Source: Undaria pinnatifida
Taxonomy: Eukaryota > Sar > Phaeophyceae > Laminariales > Alariaceae
NCBI GenBank assembly: GCA_012845835.1
Contig: JABAKD010000002.1
Span: 24,966,518-25,030,517 of the forward strand
Direction: 5' to 3'
Length of the DNA stretch: 64,000 bases
Shown here: one piece after another, positions 32,830 through 43,524 of the stretch
How the letters are laid out: each line of letters starts with the position of its first letter
Numbering within the stretch: the stretch's first letter is position 1
Program-made: the position numbers and the translations under genes
Notes under the pieces: model-generated
Seen by the model: only the letters and a program-made list of their open reading frames with translations
Told to the model about the DNA's origin: nothing
Database searches by the model: none

Positions 32830-32900
32830 GGGTCGAGTCGGGTCGGGTCGGGTCGGGTCAGGCGGAGGTTTTCGAATATCACGGGTCGGGCCGGGTCACC
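32830..32900. repeat. GGGTC pentanucleotide repeat
   Basis: Two short blocks of GGGTC units (32830-32860 and 32882-32900). Confidence 0.85.
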
Positions 32901-33039
32901 CTAACACGATATGATCCGACCCATCGCGAGAAGAGATCCGACCCTTGAAAAAGCCCTGAGAAGTTGGACAGCTGTTGTACGGAACCTGGGTACAGGACAC
33001 ACTCTTCCTCGAATGATAACTATTCATCAATAGCCGAAA

Positions 33040-33790
33040 GAAAACAATGCCATGGTACCTCGGCTTCTTATCAGAGGACTGGAACCGAACCCACAACGCG
33101 CTTTTAGTCTTAAGACTTATTCCGTCGCCGAAAGTACGAAAAAAAGCGCCAGGGGGCAGCAAAATTCGAAGAAAAAAAGTCGACGAGCAGAGGGGATGAT
33201 GCTGAACCCTGTGCGCGATCAAAAAAGAAGCGGAAAGTACGGTCGCGGCCCTGCGTTAGCGCGGCACCTTGTAGTGCGAGGGAAGCAGTTTAATGCGGCG
33301 ATTTTTTCATGTCACGACCTCGTTCTTGAGTACCGCACTACCTCGGCACAAAGATGTCGGTTGACGGTCTAGTTTCGCCCGGTCCAGGACTCTTTAGACG
33401 TAATATACTCGTCTTGGTGTGGAGCTGTTCTTGACGGTCACAAGGATGTCGGTTGACGGTTTAGTATTGTCCCATCAAGAACTCTTCAGACGCAATATAC
33501 TGGTTTTAGTATGGACCGGTCATTGACGGTCGTCCGTCTGTCAAAAGTCAATAGTGCCGTCAACCGACGTCTTTGACATACCTCGGGGTCCCTCTAAAGT
33601 GCGCGTGTCGTCTGGCAAGAAACCGCAGTATTGAGGGACCACAACTCCTGTACCGCGACAAGAGAAGCACCGGGGGAGGAAGGGAAGACACCTAGTGCGT
33701 GTGGCCACGGTTTGTCCAGAGCCGTTCGGAGGGTGAACGAGTGACTGAACCCTCCCACGGGAACGGGTTGAGCTGGAAAGTAAACTAAAC
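33040..33790 (+). repeat. SINE-D copy split by ~400 bp
   Basis: A weak tRNA-like head near 33065-33105 (GGAACCGAACCCAC) and the D body at 33130-33240 (GTCGACGAGCAGAGGG, GCTGAACCCTGTGCGCGAT). The D tail resumes at about 33655 (GAAGCACCGGGGGAGG) to GAGCTGGAAAGTAAAC. The intervening DNA holds a 92-bp tandem duplication starting GATGTCGGTTGACGGT (33353, 33445). Its right end, read inward as CAGGAGTTGTGGTCCCTC after a TA, resembles the MITE-2 end. Confidence 0.5.
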
Positions 33791-34104
33791 TAAACAAAAA
33801 AAAAATACCACCATGATACCTAATACCTAAACAAACCATCGACAGAAAAAAAAATAATAATAAGAGTAACCTGGTATGTATGTACCTACATAACAGAAAG
33901 GATTGACCAAAAAAACAAAAAAAGGTAACTGGAAGTGTCAGTGGTGGTGCATGAAAAAGAAAAGGGACGACCCATCTTTCTTTTTCAAGACCCCCCGGAC
34001 AGGGGGGTACACAAAACCAACTAATTCGCGTATGTTAGAACACCGTCTCTTGTTTTTTGTTCGCACGGAAACCTCGCCCCGCTGCTGTGTATGTATATGT
34101 TAAT
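33791..34104. other. unassigned DNA, A-rich
   Basis: A-tracts and short frames only. Confidence 0.35.
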
Positions 34105-34290
34105 GTGATCTTCACATTAACCTGATATTTCCACCCATCGGCATCCAGCCACCCCAGTCAGTGTCCGTGCCGATGCCTCACCTTAGAGAGAAAGAGGGAG
34201 CTCGGGGGTCACAAACTACAAGACAGAGGCATACATCGCGCAAATATAGCAAGGTGGTACAGGCATGGCCACGCAATGCCAAACGTACCG
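34105..34290 (+). repeat. family K copy, upstream of SINE-G
   Basis: TTCACATTAACCTGATATTT to GGTACAGGCATGGCC. A SINE-G head follows, as at 47700-47853, so K and G may form one composite element. Confidence 0.65.
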
Positions 34291-34346
34291 AACTGAACCA
34301 CTGGTTGTTTGTCGTTCTGACCGTATCAAACATCGTAGTGGTCGGT

Positions 34347-34870
34347 CGCCCCGATGGTCTACTAATTGTGGTTACCCTCGAAAGCTACTAGTAATAGAGT
34401 TGGTTCTGGCAATAGTATCCCGCGTCTGGGTTAGACTTCGGAGTTATCTGCAAAAAAAAGAAGAAAAAAAAAAGGAATCAACTGCTGAGAGTGCCTAGCA
34501 GCGTGGATAGGCGCAATTCGATGCGAGTCGACGAGGAAAGAAAGGGCTGACCTCTTCTCGCCCCGGTGGTCTAGTGGTTACCCCCCGAATGCTACTAGAC
34601 AAAAGTTGGTTCTGGGGTTTAAATCCCACGTGGGTTGGACTTTGGAGCTTATTTGCAAACATCAAAAAAAGGACCAACTGCTGATAGCGCCTAGCAGCGT
34701 GGGCAGGCGCAATTCGATGCGAGTCGACGAGGGAACAAAGGACTGAGGTCTCTTCTCGCGACAAAACTAAGTCGCCGACAGCAGTGGTGAGGAGGGGGGA
34801 AAAGAGCCTGCTCAGTGAGCCTGGATCTTGGTTGCGTCTACGGAGAGAGAAGGAGAAAAAAAAGCTGCGA
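34347..34870 (+). repeat. SINE-G tandem dimer, tRNA-like
   Basis: The first unit (34347-34560) has a decayed head CCCCGATGGTCTACT and B box. Its body ends TCTTCTCG and joins directly to the second head CCCCGGTGGTCTAGTGGTTA (A box near 34566-34582). The second B box GGGGTTTAAATCCCA is at 34614-34628. The tail runs to GAGCCTGGATCTTGGTTGCG. This is a tRNA-derived SINE by its split pol III promoter; the stems do not fold as a tRNA. Confidence 0.75.
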
Positions 34871-35029
34871 AGAGATACTAGATTGGATGAGCAGAAAAAA
34901 AAAACGAAAAATTAAAAAAAATCCAAAAAAAAATAGGACAATAGGTAGGTGTGATTTTTCTCTTCTTGCCGTCGCGTACCCTTCCCGCTGGCATTTGAAG
35001 GCAAAACGAAGAAAAATAAAACACTTACA

Positions 35030-35275
35030 GCTGTGAGATCGACCAAAAAGGATTTTGATCAAAACCCCATCTTTGCACGCTGCGTGCGCTGTGATACTTC
35101 GACCGCGCGCTGTTACGGCGGGGTGTATACCTCTCGTAAAGGGTACAGGTCGGTGACTCCCCTGCTAATGCCAGGGTCAACAGGACTTGAGACGTTCAGC
35201 CTTGTTCTTTGCTGGTATAATGATAGTACTAACCGTAGTGGGATCGGCAGCCCCGATGGTCTATTACCGTTAACG
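35030..35275 (-). repeat. family B' copy and SINE-G head fragment
   Basis: 35030-35190 is B' on the minus strand (CTGTGAGATCGACC read in plus). 35225-35275 repeats the piece before and including CCCCGATGGTCTATTACC. Confidence 0.55.
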
Positions 35276-35329
35276 ACGCGTGCTGCGATAGAGGTTCACC
35301 ACTTTTTTGCGGAGGCTTTCTCAACCTGG

Positions 35330-35530
35330 GAGAGCCTAAGACCCTCTCCCAAAAAACTGATCTGGGGGAGAAAAATAAAAACTTATGTTGATAAAAGACC
35401 GGATGAAAAAATCCCATGATCTAGGTACACAACGAGAAATCATGCCAAAAAATAAGGGGGGCGTATTTTCCGACGATTTTGGCGTAAGGAGCCCCGTCAT
35501 TCAGAAAAAAAACGTCAGACAAAAATTGCT
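35330..35530 (-). repeat. MITE-I fragment, minus strand
   Basis: Read on the minus strand it has CTGAATGACGGGGCTCCTTA, TGTGTACCTAGATCATGGGA and TTGGGAGAGGGTCTTAGG, the order of the 250-bp copy. One end is lost. Confidence 0.5.
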
Positions 35531-35599
35531 ACTTGCCTCTTACCTCCGTCGTAACACGCGTCTAATAGCTTGGGTTAACCCCATTTGGGTCTGACGCGT

Positions 35600-36329
35600 G
35601 CTGCCACCGACGAGGGAGCACATTTTAAACTTTTTTTTCTGAAATGACGGGGCTCTTCAAGCCCAAAATCGCCGGCATGTATTTCTTGTTTTGCAAAATG
35701 TGATTAGGTTCGGGCACATAGGCCATGGCATGCTCCATCGGGTTCCACTTTCAGTCTTCTCAAAACCGTCAGTGTGTTGCGTGGGTTATCAGAGCTTCTT
35801 TACACACTTCTGGGGCCCACAAGTGCATAAATTACGCAAAACATTAAAATGATAATGTACGCACCCCGTGACACGCGCAATCGAAGTATCACACGCAGCT
35901 TGCAAAAGCTGAGTTTGATCAAAAACCTTTTCGGTCGCTCTCACAGCTGAAGCGTATTTCCTTTATTTTTTTTAAATAAGTAAGGTCTTCGCCAACCGTC
36001 CAGTCCAGCATGATGACCACGCAGAGGCGAGGCACGGGCAAAGTCGTGCACCTCGTTGCACCGCCCTGGCTTGGACGCAGACGCTAAACCTGCTATCATC
36101 GCTCTATCCGGCAAGCTGCCCGCGTTTCTTCACGTGACCGTGGCCGCAATCGTCAATTTTTATTCGGCAGTTTTTTCCGCTGAACGAACGCCCGAACAGA
36201 TTAACGCCGTTTTTAGCAACGGAAACCCCTCTTTGGGGGACAAGTCACTTGGAATTAGTATAGGGAGAAAATTTGAGGCATAAAAGGGGCTAAGTGAGGA
36301 GCCTAAAAAAAAACGGAGCACCTCTACCG
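35600..36329 (+). mobile_element. MITE-I copy 3 with nested DNA
   Basis: The left side with CTGAAATGACGGGGCTCTTC lies near 35638. The right end CGGAGCACCTCTACCG ends at 36329 before TA. It contains a B' fragment (35860-35960) and about 320 bp of other DNA. The plus frame 36056-36283 (75 codons, with RTPEQINAVFSNGNPSLGDK) is preceded in another frame by MMTTQRRGTGKVVH. I do not recognise it. A captured coding fragment is possible. The left TA end is not visible. Confidence 0.4.
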
Positions 36330-36342
36330 TACTTGTTGTTGT

Positions 36343-36511
36343 TGTAGAGTATTAGTATAGAGTATCAGTATATAGTAGTACATAGTCGTAGTAGTAGTAG
36401 TAGTATATAGTAGTAGTGCTAGTAGTAGTAGCAACGGCAGCAGCAGTGGTAGTAGTAGTAGTAGTAGTAGTAGTAGCAGTAGTAGTAGCAGTAGTAGTAG
36501 TAGAAGTAGTG

Positions 36512-36577
<66 letters not shown>

Positions 36578-36701
36578 TATAGTAGTAGTGCTAGCAGTAG
36601 TAGCAGCGGCAGCAGCAGTGGTAGTAGTAGTAGTAGTAGTAGTAGTAGCAGTAGTAGTAGCAGTAGTAGTAGTAGAAGTAGTGGTAGTAGTAGTAGTAGT
36701 G

Positions 36702-36738
<37 letters not shown>

Positions 36739-36773
36739 CAGTAGTAGTAGCAGTAGTAGTAGTAGAAGTAGTG

Positions 36774-36811
<38 letters not shown>

Positions 36812-36869
36812 TGTAGAAGTAGTGGTAGTAGTAGTAGTAGTAGTTGTAGTAGTAGTAGTAGTAGTAGTA

Positions 36870-36936
<67 letters not shown>

Positions 36937-36940
36937 CGTA
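36343..36940. repeat. ~600-bp GTA/TAG microsatellite
   Basis: Higher-order copies of a roughly 175-bp pattern (TATAGTAGTAGTGCTAG...GCAGCAGTGG) at about 36405 and 36580, so the array grew partly by larger duplications. Frames of up to 215 codons are homopolymer artefacts. Confidence 0.95.
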
Positions 36941-36954
36941 GCACGTACGTCGTG

Positions 36955-37020
36955 TCGGCCAGGGAAAAATTGACCATGAAAATTGGTGATAATCGATTAC
37001 AGCATCGGACACTGCTGATC
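36955..37020 (+). repeat. family M fragment
   Basis: AGGGAAAAATTGACCATGAA to CACTGCTGATCGGGGG, ending in a G-run at the edge of the L2 UTR module. Confidence 0.55.
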
Positions 37021-37029
37021 GGGGGGGGG

Positions 37030-37625
37030 GGGGAAGGTGTACTTAGTTTGTGCATGGCCGTAGCCGTGTGGCCATAGACCCTCGCAATCCTACTACGCCG
37101 TGACGGAGCACGTCGAGTTTTCACCAACCAGGCAGACATTGCTTGCGCCAAGCGCAAAGCGCCGTGAGGTTTTCGACGAGTCGCATGAAGGGTGAACTGC
37201 ATCCTTCCAAAAACCGCTCGTAAGACGGACTTCGGCACCGTGTGCCTACTTTCTTGCTTACGGATGACAGCGCCAATAAGTTATACTTTGTTTTCTGGTG
37301 TGGCCACTCCAGAGACAGCAATGGGTACTAACTACTACGTAACTGCCTCGTGAGTGCCTTACCATATTCACACTACGCGATGCAATCATTCCCCTTGTGC
37401 GGAGTTTGGGTTCTCCACCCCGCATAATATGACCTTGCTCGATAACCATCCCGGTGACGACCAAAAAAAGAACAAAAAGCGGTACCCTGGTTGTCTAGCT
37501 CACGCAGTGATTAGCATGTTTTACAGCGCCGTTGCCAACCAACGGCAACCCCAACACACACATGATGATTTGCAGCGTCGATGCCAACCAAGGCTCACTA
37601 TTATATATTTATTTGGGGAAGGGGG
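37030..37625 (-). repeat. LINE L2 3' UTR module
   Basis: Follows directly after the L2 C-terminal coding remnant on the same (minus) strand. This is the clearest evidence that the module is the L2 3' UTR. Confidence 0.75.
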
Positions 37626-37629
37626 GGCG

Positions 37630-37985
37630 TACTCTTTTGTTGCCTGCCTTATTCATTTGACCATTGGCCACGCATACCTTTCGAGAGGGAGCACCGTTCC
37701 TACTCCTTATAGAGACACCTCCAACATTTGGGCGCTCCTTACGCTTCTTCCAAATATTACATATGAATAGAAAGTGTTTGTTTATCCTGTCCCCGTCCCG
37801 TCGCCGTCTGCGGCCACCATCTATCTCCTAGGATAGCGATCGTTTTCTCGCTACTCTCTAGTCTACCAAACTCTTCCATATCGACATACTACGTCTAATT
37901 TCCTCATCTCCTCCTCTAACACATCCCGTTCCTCCTTGCATATGTCACATGCTCCTGCTATGTAAGTCCTAGTCTCCAGTGTTGT
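37630..37985 (-). pseudogene. LINE L2 C-terminal region, decayed
   Basis: Minus-strand translation gives CKEERDVLEEEMRKLDV, then after a frameshift LESSEKTIAILGDRWWPQTA. The zinc-knuckle His is replaced (ETRTYIAGAC). A stop TAG lies before LESSEK. Downstream are RSRNGAPSRK-like residues. Confidence 0.7.
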
Positions 37986-37989
37986 GCCA

Positions 37990-38335
37990 CGAACACTGCT
38001 GATTGGGGGATGATAAAGCATTGGTGTCCGAAAGTACAACAGTAGTGGTGCAAGGGGGCCGTCTAGGACGGGTGCAGCATGACGCTACCCGTACTACCGA
38101 GCGCATAATACATGATGCATACATACGCTATAGACGCTTGAAGAAAAACTGAGTTAAATCGACACACGACGCGTATGAAAATACGTGGAAGTGTGGTGAG
38201 CTAAAGCTTTATTTTTCCCCATCCGCCGGAGGATTAAAAAAAAAAAAAAAAAGCTCGAAAAAAAGTCGCAACCATCGTTTTTGGGTCGCTGTACATGGGA
38301 CCCAAAAGGGCAAACAGTAAAGTAGTAACATATAC
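37990..38335 (+). repeat. family M with family A end inside
   Basis: M words at 37998-38150 and 38285-38310 (TCGCTGTACATGGGACCC). Between them is the 3' end of family A (38150-38245, ending CCCCATCCGCCGGAGGA plus A-run). A probably inserted into M. Confidence 0.5.
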
Positions 38336-38384
38336 AACAAACACTATTAAAACTATCGTAAATCGTAGTAATTAATGACGATTA

Positions 38385-38830
38385 CGCTGGTTCGAGCCCC
38401 CCCGAGGGCATACTCCCATACGGTGGGTTCCCCGATTTCAGAGCGCCCCGTGACAAACCGAAACAACAAGCGCTCTAAACTACACATTTATCTTATCTGT
38501 AGTGAGAAATATAGAGCTTTTGCTCGATAGGCGGGATATGTCGATTTGACCGTTCTCAAGTCCCTAATGCTCTTATCCTGGGCACTCATTACATTGGGGA
38601 ACCAAAAGTATACTCATAGGGACCTCTTCTTGCGCAAAGGTTAGCTCGAGGAAAGCGCGAGAGCGCGAATTAGCAACATCCGACGAAAATCGACAAGCGT
38701 TGGGAATGCCGAACCCTCTGCGAGGTAACAAAACAAAGGCACGTGCCGGGGGGGGGGAAAGAGACGACACCTGTACACCTGTGACCACGACCTGTCTTGC
38801 CCAGAAGCTGGAAAGTAAAAGTGGGATAAT
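38385..38830 (+). repeat. SINE-D copy
   Basis: B-box-like GGTTCGAGCCCCCC near 38390 with GGGCATACTCCCATA. The body has GAAAGCGCGAGAGCGCGA, TCCGACGAAAATCGACAAGC and a G-run before GACACCTGTACACCTGTG. Ends AGAAGCTGGAAAGTAAA. Confidence 0.65.
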
Positions 38831-38864
38831 AGTAGAAAAAAGCAGTCACTATTAATACGTTTGT

Positions 38865-39035
38865 GTATTCTTCACATTAAACTGATACTCGTAGTCCCAC
38901 CCATGGCATCTAGATCCAGCGCAACCAGTGTCTCGTGCTGATGTCTCATAGAGGCGGGCACTACTGGCTTGTGTTCACAAACTACGAGGCAGACATACAC
39001 TGCAAATACGGCAAGGTGGTGTGGCCATCAGCAAT
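38865..39035 (+). repeat. family K copy
   Basis: TTCACATTAAACTGATACTC to CGGCAAGGTGGTGTGGCC. Confidence 0.65.
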
Positions 39036-39039
39036 GCCA

Positions 39040-39594
39040 ACCGCCATGAGCACGCGGTCGGAAAAAAAAAAAATGCAAGCCAGCACATCAGAATATTTGC
39101 AGCAAAAAAGTATACCCGGTATATACATGCTGCAGTGTAGTACCAGGTATAATACAATATTCTACAAAAATATTCGAAGTACGTCAGCTGTGCGTGAGTT
39201 CGATAATTTTAGGGTCGATACTCATCCTTGCAAGCTGCGTGATATTACACGTCAAATACATCCACATGTATATGTGCCCAGAAGCAAGCGATATTGCAGC
39301 GCTGAACATATTCGCGCACCGGACCAGGCCGAACAGATATAGATATATATATATGTACATCGTATATACGCTGGCCAGGCCGGGGACAGGTACACATATA
39401 TATACGCTTCTGCTGCTGTGTGCCATTGCCTCGAGGCCGTACGATTTTTTTTTTTGTGTACACGACCCATGCCGACTCGTGGGCCCAGGTACACACTCTT
39501 TTGAAGTATTTTCTTACCCAATTCCTCCTGCATTTTTTCAACTGCATTTTTTTTTCTTGAAAAACTTGCTACAACGCAGCCGGTCGCCGCCCCA
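39040..39594. other. unassigned DNA
   Basis: A-tracts, TATA-rich patches (39340-39360, 39395-39408) and overlapping frames on both strands (up to 144 codons). No domain was recognised. Confidence 0.35.
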
Positions 39595-39880
39595 GTGGCG
39601 TACCAGGTTATCCTCGAGCCTGGTATAGGTCAGTTTCGTGAATTCGAGTCCCCCTGAGTGCATACTCTTACAAATTCGTATGGACTTTTTCTTGTGCACA
39701 AGTTGACTTGCGGAAAGCGCGAGAACACGTGAGCTAGCAACACTCGATGAAAAATCGACGAGCAGTGGGATTGCTGAACCCTATGCACGATAGAAATTGA
39801 CGGCAAGAACCGGGGGGGGGGGGGAGGGTCGACACCCGTGACCACGGCTTATGGTCCAGAAGCTGGAAAGTAGATGTGTG
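39595..39880 (+). repeat. SINE-D copy with A and B boxes
   Basis: A box TGGCGTACCAGG (about 39596-39607) fits the consensus TRGCNNANNNGG. The B box GAATTCGAGTCCCC is at about 39640-39653. The body has CGAGAACACGTGAGCTAGC, GAAAAATCGACGAGCAG, a G-run and GACCACGGCTTATGGTCC, ending AGAAGCTGGAAAGTA. Confidence 0.75.
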
Positions 39881-40204
39881 TGAAAAAAAAGAAAAAAAAG
39901 AAGGAAGGGCGCGTATTTTACTCGCCGGCCGGTTGTGAGCCTCTAAAAGCCAAGCAGGCCATTCGTCGTGTATGTTTCTGTCGCTGGAAGAGTGTTTTTT
40001 TTTCGTGGTTGGTGCGATGATTGGTGACCCTCTCTGGTTCGTTCTTACTTCTGGACTCATGGACGAAAAAAAAATCTTCGCCCCAAGAATGTTCCTACGA
40101 CCTCCTCCTATCGTCCAGCACCGATCCTCTGGTAGGAAACCGAGACAACAACAATTTCAGGCTATCATAGAGTTCGTATTACTGCTACTACTGCTGTAGG
40201 TTCA

Positions 40205-40247
40205 GCATAGCAACAACAACAACAACAACAAGAGCAGCAGCAGCAGC

Positions 40248-40342
<95 letters not shown>

Positions 40343-40345
40343 ACA
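40205..40345. repeat. CAA microsatellite
   Basis: About 140 bp, nearly pure CAA with a short CAG block near 40232. Confidence 0.95.
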
Positions 40346-40544
40346 GCTGTCGAGTTTCCTACTTTTCCCCCGTAATTTTTACGGACTCGTAACCTTCGTG
40401 TGGGTCCGTGATGGGGCCTAGTACAACACCTGGTACCGCCGTACACTGCCGTAGTACGTCATGCTGGCACCCCGCTCACATCATTAGTGATAAGAGCGAA
40501 AACGAAAAACGAACGAATGAATGCCTTCGAAGTTTTTTGTTTTT

Positions 40545-40705
40545 CATCCTCCGGCGGATGGGGAAAAATAAAGCTTAATTAAGCTCACCACACTTCCACG
40601 TATTTTTCATACGCGTCGTGTGCCGATTTAACTCAGTTGCTTTCGCAACCCAACGCTAGCCGGCGCACCCTTCGGATCCCACTGTAGTGATAGCGTGAAC
40701 TGACC
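40545..40705 (-). repeat. family A copy, minus strand
   Basis: Begins CCTCCGGCGGATGGGGAAAA and runs to CACTGTAGTGATAGCGTGAA. Confidence 0.65.
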
Positions 40706-40744
40706 CTATCAGTGGTCCTCGTTACAACCCCGGCAGCGCAAACA

Positions 40745-41170
40745 AGTCATTCTTCGGGCGATATACTGAGCTCCTCACTAATGTGAGGAGGAGCTGAGAA
40801 GCTCAGGGACTTTCTCCTCCAACCCCTGCCGTGGGATGGCTGAGTCATTCCACGGTACGTAGGGATTGCAGTTTTTGGGCCATAAAAAAAGTCCCTGGGC
40901 GACTTAAGCTCCTTCCTCATGTATATGAGGAACTGCCGGTTATGGAAGTAATTCAACGAGTGAGAACATATTTTTTTATGCCATAACTAAGGGGTAGAAA
41001 CTTGATCGGGTTGTTGCGCGAAGGAATGATGCCCTCGAAGTCATTTTTCGGGTGAGAATATTGAGCTCCCCTCATGTGAGGAGGAGCTCAGGGACTTTCT
41101 GCTCCAACCTCTCCTACCGTGGGATGGCTCAGTGCTCAGCATGCAGCTGATTCTCTCGACAACACGCGGA
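40745..41170 (+). repeat. family H, two copies in tandem
   Basis: Each has CTTCGGGCG/TTTTCGGGTGAGA, TGAGCTCC with a GTGAGGAGGAGCTC dyad, CAGGGACTTTCTCCTCCAACC-like words and GTGGGATGGCT. Further copies lie at 41630-41833 (interrupted) and 63105-63360. Confidence 0.65.
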
Positions 41171-41199
41171 GAGCGCCAGCAAGCTCCGAGCGAGACGTC

Positions 41200-41625
41200 A
41201 ATTCATCCCACGACGGGGGTTGCATTCTTTGGCCGCCTTTGACTTTTGCTCAATCGTTCTGATGCGTGGAGGAGGTCGATTTCCGACCTGAGGACCACGA
41301 TTTCGCCTCGTCACACACACTGCCGTTAGCGAGTAAGAATAATGGGCAGAAGACAGAAAGCGGTATGCCGCAACCATTCCGCGCCACCGTGCGGTACAGC
41401 AGTATCGCCGCCTTTGATTTTTGTTCGAGCGTTCCGATCTGTGGAGGTCGATTTCCGACCTGATGAGGACCACGATTTCGCCTCGTCACACACACTGCCG
41501 ATAGTGAGCAAAAATAATGAGCAGACGACAGAAAGTAAAAATGTTGGAGTGCATCAGACTTATGCGCAAGCATAAACCAACATGGTATACCGCAGCCATT
41601 CCGCGCCACCGTGCTGTACAGCAGA
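41200..41625. repeat. ~170-bp tandem repeat, ~2.5 units
   Basis: GGTCGATTTCCGACCTGA occurs at about 41273 and 41444, and CCATTCCGCGCCACCGTG at 41374 and 41595. A related single unit with TGCCTCCTCACAC lies at 60345-60440. Confidence 0.75.
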
Positions 41626-41629
41626 GGCC

Positions 41630-41833
41630 CATGCGTTTCTGACCGGCTGAGCTCCTCGACCTTGAAACTGTCGGTTATTACGATGATTTTACGAGTATGC
41701 TCGTTATAGGACTACTGCTGCTGCTGTAGCATGATGCTGTAGCGCATAGAAATGCTGATGATCGGGTTGCGGGAAGGAAAGTCTTCGAAGTCACGTTTAG
41801 GGTGAGATATTGAACTCCTCCTCGGGTCAGGAG
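41630..41833 (+). repeat. family H copy interrupted by hAT element
   Basis: H sequence runs up to CTCGGGTCAGGAG and resumes at 44177 with GTCAGGAG and then CGTGGGATGACTC near 44217. The 8 bases GTCAGGAG are present on both sides. Confidence 0.7.
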
Positions 41834-42644
41834 TAGTAGAGGTGGGCACTATTGGAAACAAAAAAAATGGTTTAAACCGTTTTTTGGAAACCCAGCAGGC
41901 GTGTACGAGAAAACGGTTTTTGAAATAAAAAACGCGGTGTAGTTGGCCCGGTTTAAACCTGTTGACCGAAAAAAAACGGATAAAACCGGAAACCGGAAAA
42001 AACGGCAGAACCGGACAATTTCTTCACTGATTCTCCACCGAATAAAACCATCACCAGTAGAACACACACAGACAGCAGTACCTCGTAGTATCATAGTGTC
42101 ATGCATATATCATTCGTATACACACGTCGTCAGTCGCCAGTCGTCGTCTGTTCGTAGTCACTAGACACTATAATTAGACTCTAGACGGCTAGACTTGCAA
42201 TAAGGGGGTGATGTATTTGACATCTTGCAATAATAGACACTTTTTTATTTCTTTTCTTCTTTTTTTCCTTCTTTTTTTCAACGTAGTATCTGGATTGCTG
42301 TCATTATTATGTATCTGCTGTGTCGGTTTTGTGATCACAGAGCTTGCACACGACGTTGTGACTTTTTTTTTTTTTTTTTTTTTCCTCCGGCGGATGGACA
42401 CTGCCGTTTTGCACTTTTGTGACATATTTGTGCGCTGATTGTAAGGCTTCGCTATTTTACCTCTGGGTGCCACGATAGTTTAGTCTTTGGATGCTGCTGG
42501 TTCAGGCGGCGGTAGCTTTGGATGTTGGGTGTGGACGCTGCCAGCAAGGGGGCTGCTGTCGTTAAATTACCCCCCAATTGTTCCGGCGGCGTTTATAGGT
42601 TGTACAGTTAGTGTTCAGGTTGATGCTCTGCGTTATTTGTTTGC

Positions 42645-42780
42645 ACAATATGTTGTTGTTGTTGTTGTTGTTCTCACATTAACTCGCATAATCAAGTCCG
42701 TGGTCGCAGGACAGGCTCCAGTCACTCTGGAGCTGAGGAATACCCTAGGGAAAAACACAAACAACCCAAGGTGGTACACG
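42645..42780 (-). repeat. family F retroposon, minus strand
   Basis: A (GTT)n tract, i.e. the (AAC)n tail on the minus strand, then CTCACATTAACTCGCATAAT to CCCTAGGGAAAAAC. Nested in the hAT element. Confidence 0.6.
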
Positions 42781-42984
42781 CATATATCACAGCTGACGCA
42801 ATTCATGCCTCCACCAGAAACATATAAATATATTACGTAGTAACTGCTGCATGTAGGAGTGGATAGTGCAGTTTGTTGTTGGGCATGCGAACAGCTGACC
42901 GCTGTTCCGTGTTCGATAGTCTTGGGGGGGGGGGACCGGTACAAAGTCAAACGAATAATGAGCGATAATATATATGCACTTGTC

Positions 42985-43159
42985 ATGGGGAAAGTCTGAA
43001 AAAGTTTATTATTGTGGATGGTGGGATTTGAACCCCCGACCCCAAAAAAAACATGGCCTGTCGACGACGCCATTTGTTAAGGTTTATAGTGGGGTATTAG
43101 TCCGTTTGACCACGTGCAAAAGGTTAGCCAGTAGCTTCCCTAAACTAAGCCTTATAACG
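42985..43159 (-). mobile_element. TRIM fragment: internal end, PBS, LTR
   Basis: On the minus strand the LTR (43075-43159) ends TAACA, then AA, then the PBS TGGCGTCGTCGACAGG. The internal region follows with GGGTTCAAATCCCACC, which looks like a pol III B box. The 3' part of the element is missing. Confidence 0.65.
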
Positions 43160-43524
43160 CACTACCAGCGGTTGTTTATTTTGGTACCACGCAGTGCGTC
43201 ATTGCGAGACCCGTATTATTTCCTCTTCTGTTGTTTGTCTCCTGTTGGACATGATCACCGTCAACGCCGACTTGTTTGTGCAAAATCCTGACAACACTGT
43301 GCGTACACCACTAGGTACTACGAGTACGTACTACTAAATAATTGGGCTCATCGCGACTGCTGCACGTCCTCCATGTTTCAATTTATTGTTGTGATATTCG
43401 TATACTTTCCAGAACAGATATCAATAGTAGCCTTACATAGCTGTTCAATTGTTGCGAAGCTCTACAAATATTACTTTGTACTTGAAAAAGTAGTATATTT
43501 ATACAAATAAAAATACACTCCAGC

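Noticed and set aside
34561..34640. A functional tRNA-Glu/Asp gene
   Set aside because: A and B boxes are present, but the arms do not pair. It is followed by a conserved SINE body found at other sites.
36343..36940. Long poly-Ser/Val/Tyr/Thr frames
   Set aside because: Translation of a GTA trinucleotide array.
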